From: Muribaculaceae bacterium
GTDB lineage: Bacteria > Bacteroidota > Bacteroidia > Bacteroidales > Muribaculaceae
Direction: 5' to 3'
Length of the DNA stretch: 64,000 bases
Assembly: GCA_014867205.1 (NCBI GenBank)
Contig: WGUO01000006.1
Location: 1 to 64,000 of the forward strand
This document shows positions 8,920-16,684 of this stretch, one piece after another. The notes under the pieces were generated by a model. That model had not been told where the DNA came from, searched no databases, and saw only the letters and a program-made list of their open reading frames with translations. The first letter of the stretch is position 1. Every line of letters begins with the position of its first letter. The position numbers were made by a program, and so were the translations under genes.

Positions 8920-9678
8920 GTGGGAAAGAATAAACTGAAGAAATTTGCGGATATGGAGGAGTTCAGGTGCGTGCTACAGTATCCGCGCGAGGAACTGCTG
9001 CGCACCGGTTTTCCGCATGCCGGGAAATGGAACGGGGATGTGTTCACGCGGACAGCGCCCATAGTGCTTGAACTCGGGTGCGGCCGGGGAGAATATACCG
9101 TCGGCCTGGCCAAGAGCGATCCGGCCCGGAACTTTGTCGGCATCGACATCAAGGGGGCGCGCATGTGGACAGGGGCGCGTCAGGTCGAGCAGGAGGAAAT
9201 GACCAATGCCGCTTTCCTGAGATGCGAGATTGAGAACATCGAGCATTTCTTTGCTCCCGGCGAGGTCGACGAGATATGGATAACGTTTCCCGACCCGCAG
9301 ATGAAGAAGTCCCGCAAGCGCCTCACCTCGACAAGGTTCCTGAACCTCTACCGCTCCATACTCCGGTCGGGAGGAGTCGTAAACCTCAAGACGGACTCGC
9401 CGTTCCTGTATGAATACACTCGCCGACTGGTGGAACTCAACGGACTCGAGAAACTTGCCTGCACCGACGACCTGTATGGCTCCGCACTCGCAGACCCGGT
9501 GACGTCAATCAAGACCTATTACGAGCATCAGTGGCTCTCGCGAGGCAAGAAGATAAAACTCATATCGTTCAGACTGCCTGCTGAAGGAGAACTCCTTGAG
9601 CCCCCCGAAGACGATATCGAGCGCGATGACTACCGAGCCATCCCGCGTCCGAACATTCCGAATAATCTAAATGTTTAG
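8920..9678 (+). CDS. trmB: tRNA (guanine-N7-)-methyltransferase TrmB, GTG start
   Basis: TrmB methylates G46 in the variable loop of many tRNAs using SAM. The SAM site ELGCGRGEYT, the VGIDIKGARMW block and the FPDPQMKKSRKRL catalytic/tRNA block are intact. The open frame starts at 8779, inside the upstream glycosyltransferase gene, but homologues begin MGKNKL, which matches the GTG at 8920 exactly (VGKNKLKKFADMEEF). That gives 252 residues, the normal length. The codon is preceded by CAACAGG. No terminator is visible after the stop at 9678. Confidence 0.93.
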   Translation: MGKNKLKKFADMEEFRCVLQYPREELLRTGFPHAGKWNGDVFTRTAPIVLELGCGRGEYTVGLAKSDPARNFVGIDIKGARMWTGARQVEQEEMTNAAFLRCEIENIEHFFAPGEVDEIWITFPDPQMKKSRKRLTSTRFLNLYRSILRSGGVVNLKTDSPFLYEYTRRLVELNGLEKLACTDDLYGSALADPVTSIKTYYEHQWLSRGKKIKLISFRLPAEGELLEPPEDDIERDDYRAIPRPNIPNNLNV

Positions 9679-9770
9679 AGTTTAAAGTTTAAGGATTAAG
9701 GGGATGGGGCTTAGTGGCTTTTACTGTCACATGGCCCGTTTTGCGACCAAGTGGAAGCGACATACCCGTA

Positions 9771-9821
9771 AACCTATCACCTAAAACCTATCACCTATCA
9801 CCTATCGCCTATCACCTAAAT
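9771..9821 (+). repeat. CCTATCA heptamer direct repeats abutting the mrp start codon
   Basis: Five copies of CCTATCA or CCTATCG, spaced 7 bp apart or with a short interruption (9773, 9787, 9794, 9801, 9808), fill the 50 bp up to the mrp ATG at 9822. The upstream spacer (9679-9720) has another low-complexity run (GTTTAAAGTTTAAGGATTAAGG). Such tracts occur in Bacteroidales spacers, but here the repeat occupies the ribosome-binding region. Confidence 0.8.
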
Positions 9822-10949
9822 ATGCCTACACTATATCCTAATCTGATACTTGACGCCCTGCGCACCGTGCGCTATCCGGGCAATGGAAAGAACCTCGTGG
9901 AGAACGAGATGGTCGAGGATGACATACGCATCGACGGCAACAAGGTCTCGTTCTCGTTGATTTTCGATCGTCCGACCGACCCGTTCATCAAGAGTGTGGT
10001 TCGTGCGGCAGAGACGGCCATAAACACGTTCATATCGCCTGAAGTCGAGGTTAAAGGCAACATAGCCGTCAAATACCGCAAGGCACAGCCCGAGCCAAAG
10101 CCTCAGCTGCTGCCCGGAGTTAAGAACATCATCGGCATATCGAGCGGCAAGGGAGGTGTCGGCAAGTCAACGGTGGCTGCCAATCTGGCCGTGGCTCTCG
10201 CTGCCCGCGGCTACCGCGTAGGACTTCTTGACGCAGATATCTTCGGGCCGTCGATACCCAAGATGTTCGGTGTGGAGGATGAGACGCTCTACATGGTCAA
10301 CAAGGAAGGCCGCGACTGGATCGAGCCTCTTGAGCGATACGGTGTGAAGATGCTGTCAATCGGCTTCCTTGTCGACAAGGAGAAGCCTGTTCTCTGGCGC
10401 GGCGGTATGGCAAGTAACGCCCTCAAGCAGCTTATCAGTGACGCCTGGTGGGGGGATCTGGACTATTTCCTGATAGATATGCCCCCCGGCACGAGCGACA
10501 TACATCTGACGCTCGTGCAGACCCTCCCCATCACGGGCATTGTGGTGGTCAGCACACCGCAGGAGGTTGCCCTGGCCGATGCGCGCAAAGGTATCGCGAT
10601 GTTTACCGATCCGAAGGTCAACGTGCCGATACTTGGACTTGTGGAGAATATGGCATGGTTTACGCCGGCGTCTCATCCCGACGAGAAATACTTCATATTC
10701 GGGAAGGGGGGAGCCGTGCGTCTTGCCGAGAAAGATGGCGTTCGCCTATTGGCGCGAATCCCGCTGGTCATGGACATACGGACGCATGCCGACGAGGGAG
10801 AGCCAGTGGCTGTCGAGCTCGAGAGAGACCCCGAGTCGGCCAATGCCGAGGCCAAGGCGTTCGGCGAACTGGCCCTGAATGTCGTGGCGGCAGTTGAGGA
10901 GCGCAACCGGATGCAGCCTCCGACCCATAAGGTTGAGGTCAATCAGTAA
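9822..10949 (+). CDS. mrp: Mrp/ApbC-type P-loop ATPase, iron-sulfur cluster carrier
   Basis: 375 residues from ATG 9822 (MPTLYPNLILDALRTV). An N-terminal MIP18/DUF59-like region (1-85) is followed by the deviant Walker A GKGGVGKS (109-116), the LLDADIFGPSIP switch and the DMPPGTSDIHLT motif, all diagnostic of Mrp/NBP35 ATPases that help load [4Fe-4S] clusters. The CxxC seen near the C-terminus of E. coli-type Mrp is absent; that segment reads ENMAWFTPASHPDEKYF. This matches my recollection of Bacteroidota homologues. The frame is open upstream through the heptamer repeat, but homology starts here. The 3' end overlaps the convergent MATE gene by 7 bp. Confidence 0.92.
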   Translation: MPTLYPNLILDALRTVRYPGNGKNLVENEMVEDDIRIDGNKVSFSLIFDRPTDPFIKSVVRAAETAINTFISPEVEVKGNIAVKYRKAQPEPKPQLLPGVKNIIGISSGKGGVGKSTVAANLAVALAARGYRVGLLDADIFGPSIPKMFGVEDETLYMVNKEGRDWIEPLERYGVKMLSIGFLVDKEKPVLWRGGMASNALKQLISDAWWGDLDYFLIDMPPGTSDIHLTLVQTLPITGIVVVSTPQEVALADARKGIAMFTDPKVNVPILGLVENMAWFTPASHPDEKYFIFGKGGAVRLAEKDGVRLLARIPLVMDIRTHADEGEPVAVELERDPESANAEAKAFGELALNVVAAVEERNRMQPPTHKVEVNQ

Positions 10950-12355
10950 TCATGCTCAATCCTGACTTCAGTCTCGGCGGGTTTCGCCGAGGCTTTCTTT
11001 TTTATATGCCTGATCTGCGACCAGAGCAGGATGCCGGTCACTATTGTTGAGACCAGGTCGCTGATGGGGAACGCGCTCCACACACCGTCGAGGCCCATGA
11101 CAGGGGGCAGCACGAAGAGCAGAGGAATCATGAAGATAATCTGACGCGTGAGCGAAAGGAAGACGGCCTTGCCGGCCATGCCGAGGGCCTGGAAGAAGTT
11201 GGTGGTGACGATCTGGAATCCGACTATCCAGAATGTGAGTAAAGTGATGTGGAGACAGTTTATGGCGCACTGGATCTGGGTCTCGTCCTGCATGAACATT
11301 GCGGCGATGGGGCGCGGGTTGAAGATGCCTCCGAGCGAGCCGATGGTGGATACGCATACGGCGCCGGCCGCAGCCATCCAGAATGTCCGGAACAGCCTGT
11401 GGTAGCGGCCCGAGCCATAGTTGTAGCCGACGATCGGCTGCATGCCCTGGCATATGCCGATGATGATGAAAACGAACACCGTGACGTAGCGGTTGAAAAC
11501 CACAACAGCGGCCACGGCGTTGTCACCGCCATAGTCGACCAGCGTGTTGTTGATGATTGCGTTAACACCCGAGCCGGCCACATTGATCAGGAAGGGCGCC
11601 ATGCCTATATACAGCACCCCGCGTATCACGGGCCAGTTGAACTTGAATGTCCCACGGGCGAAGTGCAGGGTATTCTTCTTGTTGAAGAAGTGGCTCATCA
11701 CCCAGATGGCGGTGACGAGCATCGAGATGTCTGTGGCGATCGCGGCTCCCCGGATACCCCAGTGGAATCCGAAAAGAAAGAGTGGAGCCAGGATGACGTT
11801 CAGCACGGCACCGATCATGTTGGTGTACATTGCCTTTGCCGGATACCCGGAGGCGCGCATCACGTTGTTGTAGGAGAATGTCAGGTTCATCAGCACCATT
11901 CCGGGGAGCACCCACAGCAGAAACTCGCGGGCGTAGGGGAGGGTGTTGGGGGAGGCGCCGAACGCCCTCAGAAGCGGGTCGATGAAGAACGCGAAGCCGA
12001 GCACGTACATTATGCCGAAAATAATGGTGAGCTGCACGCAGTTGCCGAGTATTATCTCTGCGACGCGCCTGTCGTTCTGTCCCATTACGATTGAGACGCG
12101 CGTGGCCGCGCCGGCACCCACGAGCATGCCGAGTGCGGTGACAAGGTTCATTACGGGAAATGTCACAGCCATGCCGGCCACGACGTTAGGGTCGTCAATC
12201 GCATGACCGATCACTATGGAGTCGACTATATTGTAGACTGCGCTCACTACCGTGCCGACCACAGCCGGGAGACTGTACTTGAACAGCAGTTTTCCGATTG
12301 GCGCGTGGCCAAGTTCCTTGAGCCTGTCTTGTGAATTCTGGGTTGATTTTTCCAT
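10943..12355 (-). CDS. MATE family multidrug/cation antiporter
   Basis: 470 residues from ATG 12355 (MEKSTQNSQDRLKELG). Twelve hydrophobic segments are visible, and the two MATE repeats each begin with a characteristic block (IGKLLFKYSLPAVVGTVVSAVYNIVDSIVIG near the start; GICQGMQPIVGYNYGSGRY near residue 280). MATE proteins export drugs or metabolites in exchange for Na+ or H+. The exported compound cannot be told from sequence. It ends in a basic tail (RHIKKKASAKPAETE). The gene lies downstream of tRNA-Leu(CAA) on the same strand, 110 bp away. Confidence 0.93.
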   Translation of the reverse strand: MEKSTQNSQDRLKELGHAPIGKLLFKYSLPAVVGTVVSAVYNIVDSIVIGHAIDDPNVVAGMAVTFPVMNLVTALGMLVGAGAATRVSIVMGQNDRRVAEIILGNCVQLTIIFGIMYVLGFAFFIDPLLRAFGASPNTLPYAREFLLWVLPGMVLMNLTFSYNNVMRASGYPAKAMYTNMIGAVLNVILAPLFLFGFHWGIRGAAIATDISMLVTAIWVMSHFFNKKNTLHFARGTFKFNWPVIRGVLYIGMAPFLINVAGSGVNAIINNTLVDYGGDNAVAAVVVFNRYVTVFVFIIIGICQGMQPIVGYNYGSGRYHRLFRTFWMAAAGAVCVSTIGSLGGIFNPRPIAAMFMQDETQIQCAINCLHITLLTFWIVGFQIVTTNFFQALGMAGKAVFLSLTRQIIFMIPLLFVLPPVMGLDGVWSAFPISDLVSTIVTGILLWSQIRHIKKKASAKPAETEVRIEHDY

Positions 12356-12465
12356 AACTGTCATTATAACGCGTAAGGGGCATGTCGGGCCATACGGCAC
12401 CTACAGCAGGGCCTCTGTCATATTGCAAAAACTGAGAATTCTCAGATCGAGAATCCTCAGTCATG

Positions 12466-12547
12466 TACCCTGAGCCGGGGTCGAACCGGCACGGATTGCT
12501 CCACTGGTGTTTGAGACCAGCGCGTCTACCGATTCCGCCATCAGGGC
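12466..12547 (-). tRNA. tRNA-Leu, anticodon CAA
   Basis: The reverse strand starts GCCCTGATGGCGGAATCGG. It has a 7-bp acceptor stem (with a terminal G-U), a long variable arm as in leucine tRNAs, the anticodon loop CTCAAAC giving CAA, and the T-loop GGTTCGA. No CCA is encoded. A promoter with good -33 and -7 elements lies immediately upstream. Confidence 0.95.
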
Positions 12548-12557
12548 CTTTGCTGTG

Positions 12558-12589
12558 CAAAGTTAATAAGATTCACTCTATTTTGCAAA
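12558..12589 (-). promoter_or_regulatory. Promoter for tRNA-Leu(CAA)
   Basis: On the minus strand TTTG (12589-12586), a 20-bp spacer and TAACTTTG (12565-12558) match the Bacteroidota sigma-A consensus TTTG-N19/20-TAnnTTTG. The -7 element ends 10 bp upstream of the tRNA 5' end. Confidence 0.75.
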
Positions 12590-12655
12590 TATTTTTTACA
12601 ATGCCTCAGAACTGAGTGTGCTTAAGAGTGTGTGGGATATGCCCGTTCAGGGTTA

Positions 12656-13984
12656 TCACTCATAGTGGACACGGGTCTTTCGGAGAACCTTCCAGTAGCC
12701 GTTCTCGAAGATGGCTGTGCCGGCGCTGTCGGTCACGATGCGTGTCACTCCCGCAGTGTCGCCGAAGTCCTCGCCTGTGCAGCCGTTGCCGAGATACTCG
12801 GTCGGGTCGGAGAGGGCGACATCGACAACCTCAGGCTCGTCGACCACATGGAACGTACCGACGAGGCCGTCGTTGGTGTCGAGTCGGAAGATGGTGTTGC
12901 CGACATTGATCCGGCGGTCAGCGCGTACGAAAATGCCGCGGTTGTTGGCGCGTCCGAGATAAATCACCCTGAGGACGGGAGCCTCCTCAGGCTCAGGCTT
13001 GCGTTCCGGCCGGGGCTTACGGGCTGGCTCGGGCTGACGTTCTTCGGCGCGTGGAGCAGCGGGCCTTGGCGCCTCTTCTTTTCGGCTGAGGCTCATATTC
13101 TCCTCGCGGAGGCGGGCTATTGTGTCCTCGGCGCGGGATAGGTCAACGCGGAGATGCTCGAGCTCCATGCCGAGGGCGGCAGACTTCCCCTCCTCTGCCT
13201 GAAGACGCTGGTGCAACTGGTCGATCTCCTCGTTCTTCCTGGTAATTGCCTCGCGGGCCTGCTTGCGGAGCTCGGCCGTGTCGGAGCCGTCAGCAGATTC
13301 CTCGCCTGTCGGCTGTCGCTTCATCAGGTTGGCGGCATATACCACCAGCCATATCACAACAGCCACCAGTATTGCAAGCACCAGCACATATACCCAGGTA
13401 TGGCTCTGTTCCTGCGGAGTTGCTGGGATTGCCTCCTCGGCGTCCTTCTCTATTGCCTTCTGGTCGGAGAGAATGTCCTCCTGCTCCTGTGCGGCGGCAT
13501 CGGCCGAGGGCATCGCGGAGTCAACAGCCGGCGAGGCTGCCGGGACCGGTTGGGGGGCAGCCGCATCGTTCTTCTGAGCGGCCTGGGGCGCAGCCGGAGC
13601 GCTTACGCTCATGGCCTGTATCTGCTTGCGGACTCTCGAGCGGGCCCCGAGGCCGTTCTTGTCGAGGCCTGGCGACGTGAAGAACGTCACGGCCCAGAAC
13701 TCCACGAGTTTCTCCTTGTCCCAGGATGCGTAGTCAGAGGGAACCTTCACGGCATTGAAGGCCTTGATGTTCTCCTTCTCCTTGGCCTTCAGCTTGCCGT
13801 TGAGCTCGGACATGGACTTTACCGAGAACTCGTCGAGATAGCCGGAGCCATTGTTGACGTAACGCAGGTACATCTTCGCGGTTATGGCGCGAGCCTCGTC
13901 CATTTCCCTGTCGGTGACGGCTGCGGCCGGCAGACAGGTCAGGAGCGTGAGGACTGCGATGATGAGGTTTCTGATAGATTTCAT
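12656..13984 (-). CDS. Unknown single-pass membrane protein with coiled coil
   Basis: 442 residues from ATG 13984 (MKSIRNLIIAVL); an ATG at 14008 would add 8 residues. I do not recognise a named family. Visible parts in order: a signal peptide; an alpha-helical exported region of about 110 residues (REMDEARAITAKMYLRYV); an Ala/Pro/Gln-rich linker; one membrane helix (WVYVLVLAILVAVVIWLVV, about 200-220); a cytoplasmic coiled coil (LRKQAREAITRKNEEIDQLHQRLQ and onwards); a Pro/Glu/Arg-rich linker; and a C-terminal beta-rich domain of about 105 residues (RVIYLGRANNRGIFVRADRRI). This layout could couple an envelope signal to the cytoplasm. It follows rpoN by 55 bp on the same strand and may be co-transcribed with it. 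Confidence 0.75.
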   Translation of the reverse strand: MKSIRNLIIAVLTLLTCLPAAAVTDREMDEARAITAKMYLRYVNNGSGYLDEFSVKSMSELNGKLKAKEKENIKAFNAVKVPSDYASWDKEKLVEFWAVTFFTSPGLDKNGLGARSRVRKQIQAMSVSAPAAPQAAQKNDAAAPQPVPAASPAVDSAMPSADAAAQEQEDILSDQKAIEKDAEEAIPATPQEQSHTWVYVLVLAILVAVVIWLVVYAANLMKRQPTGEESADGSDTAELRKQAREAITRKNEEIDQLHQRLQAEEGKSAALGMELEHLRVDLSRAEDTIARLREENMSLSRKEEAPRPAAPRAEERQPEPARKPRPERKPEPEEAPVLRVIYLGRANNRGIFVRADRRINVGNTIFRLDTNDGLVGTFHVVDEPEVVDVALSDPTEYLGNGCTGEDFGDTAGVTRIVTDSAGTAIFENGYWKVLRKTRVHYE

Positions 13985-14039
13985 ATGCTGGATGAGATTA
14001 TGTTTCATAAATTGCTGCTTATCGGTATTCTGAGGATGG

Positions 14040-15407
14040 TCACATCTCCTTGCGGAGACGGGCGACGGGGATTCCCTGCCGGTCGCGGTACTTGGCCACG
14101 GTGCGCCGCGAGATGTCGTAGCCGAGGGTCTGCATCTGCTCCATGATCTTCTGGTCGGAGAGCGGATGACGCTTGTCCTCTGCCTCGATCAATGTGGCGA
14201 TGCGGGCCTCTATCTTGCGGTTGGTGGCAGCCTCGGAGCCCTCCTTCTCCTCGCCGATGGTGTCGCTGAAGAAGAAACGCAGGGGATATATGCCCCAGGG
14301 CAGCGCGACGAACTTGTTGGAGGTGACACGCGAGATGACCGAGAGGTCGAGTCCGGTCAGGTCCGCCACATTCTTGATCATCATAGGCTTCAGACGGTAC
14401 ACATCCTCGGTGCGCAGGTATTCCTCCTGTATCTTCACGATTGCCGACATTACGGCCATCATGGTCTGCTGGCGCTGGGTCAGTATCCGGATGAAGTCGC
14501 GTGCGTCGTTGTATCTGCTCACGATAAACTCCGAGCCTTTTCGTGGGCGTCCTCGCGAGGTGCGTTCGAGTTTCTGCATGGCCTGCTCGAAACTCTGCTC
14601 GATTCGCAGCTCGGGAATCCGGTTGTTGAGGGTGATGTTGAGGTTCCCGTCCTCGTTGGTGATGATGAAGTCCGGCACGATGACGTTGGCGGCTGCCAGC
14701 GGGTCGCTGCCGAGTGCGCTTCCAGGCTTTGGGTTGAGCGTGAGAATCAGGTCGAGTGCCTCGGAGGTCTGGATGTCGGTCAACTTCAGAAGCGACATGA
14801 TGCGGTGCTTGTGCTTCATGGTAAAGGCCTCGTAGGCGTCGTTGATGATTCGCAGGGCGTTGTCACGGACTTCCGAGCGGGGCATGGCCTCAAGCTGCAT
14901 GCGCAGGCAGTCCTGCAGGTTGTGCGCGCCGATGCCTGGAGGATCAAGGCTTCTGACTGCCGCGAGTGCCTCCTCCGCCTCTTCTGTCGTAATCTCGATT
15001 CCGGGGCCGAAGGCCATGTCGTCGATTATATCGCGTATCGAGCGGTTAAGGTAACCGTTGGAGTCGAGGCTTCCGATGATGAAGCGGGCCGCAGCCTCGA
15101 CATGCGGACTCAGCCGGCGCTCGGAGAGCTGCACGAGCAATTGGTCATAGAGGTTCTCCGTGTCGTCGACGGGGCTGAACACATAGTCGTCGGGGCGGCG
15201 CTGCGGCAGGGTATAGACCGGGTAGCGGCGTGTGTCCTCCTCGGTGGTCTCCTCCTTGATGCCGAGCGCGGGATTATCCTCAAGCTCGCGCTCTACAGCG
15301 TCGTCGAGTTCGGGCGCGTTGAGCTCCAGCAATCTTACGAAACGTAACTGCTGCTGCGAGAGGCGTATCCCGATTTTCTGTGTCAGCTCAAGATTCTGCG
15401 ACGGCAT
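14040..15407 (-). CDS. rpoN: RNA polymerase sigma-54 factor
   Basis: 455 residues from ATG 15407 (MPSQNLELTQKIGIRLSQQ). The Gln/Leu-rich activator-interacting region I is at 1-50 (LSQQQLRFVRLLELNAPELDDAVERE is typical), followed by the acidic region II, the core-binding and -12 domains, and the C-terminal RpoN box SRRTVAKYRDRQGIP that reads the -24 element. Sigma-54 needs AAA+ activators, none of which is in this window. The gene sits downstream of tRNA-Leu(UAA) and its terminator, and upstream of the unknown coiled-coil membrane protein. Confidence 0.96.
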   Translation of the reverse strand: MPSQNLELTQKIGIRLSQQQLRFVRLLELNAPELDDAVERELEDNPALGIKEETTEEDTRRYPVYTLPQRRPDDYVFSPVDDTENLYDQLLVQLSERRLSPHVEAAARFIIGSLDSNGYLNRSIRDIIDDMAFGPGIEITTEEAEEALAAVRSLDPPGIGAHNLQDCLRMQLEAMPRSEVRDNALRIINDAYEAFTMKHKHRIMSLLKLTDIQTSEALDLILTLNPKPGSALGSDPLAAANVIVPDFIITNEDGNLNITLNNRIPELRIEQSFEQAMQKLERTSRGRPRKGSEFIVSRYNDARDFIRILTQRQQTMMAVMSAIVKIQEEYLRTEDVYRLKPMMIKNVADLTGLDLSVISRVTSNKFVALPWGIYPLRFFFSDTIGEEKEGSEAATNRKIEARIATLIEAEDKRHPLSDQKIMEQMQTLGYDISRRTVAKYRDRQGIPVARLRKEM

Positions 15408-15550
15408 CTGATTATAAATTAGAGACTCGGGGACCGGCGGCAACTGTTGCCCCTGCCACGTGTGTCTTTTAATCTGCGAAGTTAAGACTTTTATTTCAAT
15501 ATCGCAATTGAAGTCAATTAAACTTTTATATTTTGTTCTTTCATTGCCTT

Positions 15551-15590
15551 AAATAAAAACGACCGTCGACATGAGTGGTCAGACGGTCGT
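15551..15590 (-). terminator. Rho-independent terminator after tRNA-Leu(UAA)
   Basis: On the minus strand ACGACCGTC, a 14-nt loop and GACGGTCGT form a 9-bp stem (15590-15559), followed by TTTTTATTT. It lies just 3' of the tRNA. Confidence 0.85.
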
Positions 15591-15596
15591 GGCCTG

Positions 15597-15680
15597 TACA
15601 GAAAGTGGGACTCGAACCCACACGCCCTCATCGGGCAAGGGATTTTAAGTCCCTCGTGTCTACCATTCCACCATTTCTGC
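15597..15680 (-). tRNA. tRNA-Leu, anticodon UAA
   Basis: The reverse strand starts GCAGAAATGGTGGAATGG. The 7-bp acceptor stem GCAGAAA/TTTCTGT, anticodon loop CTTAAAA (UAA), a long class II variable arm and the T-loop GGTTCGA are all present. No CCA is encoded. Confidence 0.95.
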
Positions 15681-15780
15681 AGCCTCGCTCGGATTGCAAC
15701 GCCATTCAGGTGTGCGGTCCGTGCTGTATTTCAACGCGCAAAATTACTTAATCTTGCGCGATAATTTTCTGTTTTAAATA

Positions 15781-15788
15781 TATTTTTG
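15781..15788 (+). promoter_or_regulatory. Possible -7 element for the orphan Arg-rich gene
   Basis: TATTTTTG matches TAnnTTTG and lies 46 bp upstream of the ATG at 15835, but no clean TTTG occurs 19-20 bp upstream. A weak call. Confidence 0.35.
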
Positions 15789-15834
15789 CAAATGTTTGCT
15801 TTAATTTGCATATGACTGCAATATCTTGGCAGTC

Positions 15835-16326
15835 ATGAAACTTAATTTTGTAAAAAACAAAGGAGGAAAGGATATGGATATGACTGCCATCACAAGAAAT
15901 TCCATAAAAGGGGGGTATTACAAGGTATATGAGGCCCCCGAGGGAGTAAGACGCTCGTATGCGCCGACGACACGCAGATTCGTGACCCCGACCGGCACAG
16001 GCAGGCCGATGCGGTACGGAGACCGTGTGTTTGTCCGTCTGGAGAGCATGCAGGGGATGCGGCGCACGCTTGCTGAGTTCACACTGACCGAGGTCAACGA
16101 CCTGACGGAGGTGATAGGGGAGTTACGGCATTATACGCGTGGCCTGCGTGGGCTGACGCGACTATATGTGCGCAATGTGACACGGGGCTGGAGTTTCGAG
16201 CAGCCCTTCATGCTGTATTCCGAGGCTCGGCGCGTGCCGGGTGTTTCTGTGACGCATCCGGCCGCACATCGGGGCGGCCGTCGCGATATTCCCGAAAGCA
16301 TACGTCTGCTTTATGGCGAGCACTGA
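15835..16326 (+). CDS. Orphan arginine-rich protein of unknown function
   Basis: 163 residues from ATG 15835 (MKLNFVKNKGGKDMDM); an in-frame TTG three codons upstream is less likely. An AAAGGAGGAAAGG stretch just inside the frame precedes a second possible ATG (15874, MDMTAITRNS), which may be the true start. The protein is basic, with many Arg and Tyr residues (YYKVYEAPEGVRRSYAPTTRRF; RHYTRGLRGLTRLYVRNVTRGW), has no signal peptide or membrane helix, and shows no catalytic motif that I recognise. The composition would suit nucleic-acid binding, but that is a guess. It stands alone: leftward genes flank it on both sides. Confidence 0.7.
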   Translation: MKLNFVKNKGGKDMDMTAITRNSIKGGYYKVYEAPEGVRRSYAPTTRRFVTPTGTGRPMRYGDRVFVRLESMQGMRRTLAEFTLTEVNDLTEVIGELRHYTRGLRGLTRLYVRNVTRGWSFEQPFMLYSEARRVPGVSVTHPAAHRGGRRDIPESIRLLYGEH

Positions 16327-16368
16327 CACGCCGGCACTTACAGGAGTCATCCCGACTCCTGATGCCCG

Positions 16369-16635
16369 TCAGGGGTTATAGAGGTCTTTGTTGCGGTAGT
16401 CCAGTATCTCGTTGGCGGCCTTAAGGGCCTCGCGGGCCGGGCTGTCGGGGTTGATTCGTATCGCGGCGAGATAGTCGTTGATGGCGAGTCCACGTTTGCC
16501 GGCTCCCCAGTATTTCATGCCGCGCAGTGTCAGGGCCTCCTCATCGTTGGGATTGGCCTCGATGCGGGATGTCAGGAGCGCTATGGCCTCGTCGCTGCCG
16601 AGGCCTGCGAGTTGTTGCCTGAGTTCTGATTCCAT
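16369..16635 (-). CDS. Small TPR protein
   Basis: 88 residues from ATG 16635 (MESELRQQLAG); an ATG three codons earlier is possible. About two tetratricopeptide repeats are visible: DEAIALLTSRIEANPNDEEALTLRG and AINDYLAAIRINPDSPAREALKAA, with the typical Ala/Gly/Pro positions. TPR units bind peptides or partner proteins. It lies 50 bp downstream of murI on the same strand, so it is probably the last gene of that transcript. The partner is unknown. Confidence 0.8.
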   Translation of the reverse strand: MESELRQQLAGLGSDEAIALLTSRIEANPNDEEALTLRGMKYWGAGKRGLAINDYLAAIRINPDSPAREALKAANEILDYRNKDLYNP

Positions 16636-16684
16636 ATCTTTCAAATGCTTAATGTGTGGTTGATAAATAATATGCCTGTTGCGC

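Noticed and set aside
12432..12445. 14-bp palindrome CTGAGAATTCTCAG after tRNA-Leu(CAA)
   Set aside because: Too short and without a T run for a convincing terminator; it may be chance, so it is not called as a feature.
13154..14146. 330-codon forward frame opposite the coiled-coil membrane protein
   Set aside because: The minus-strand protein has a signal peptide, membrane helix and coiled coil in order; the forward frame is Cys/Arg/Leu-rich nonsense.
14166..15347. 393-codon forward frame antisense to rpoN
   Set aside because: rpoN is certain, and the frame shows no motif or start signal.
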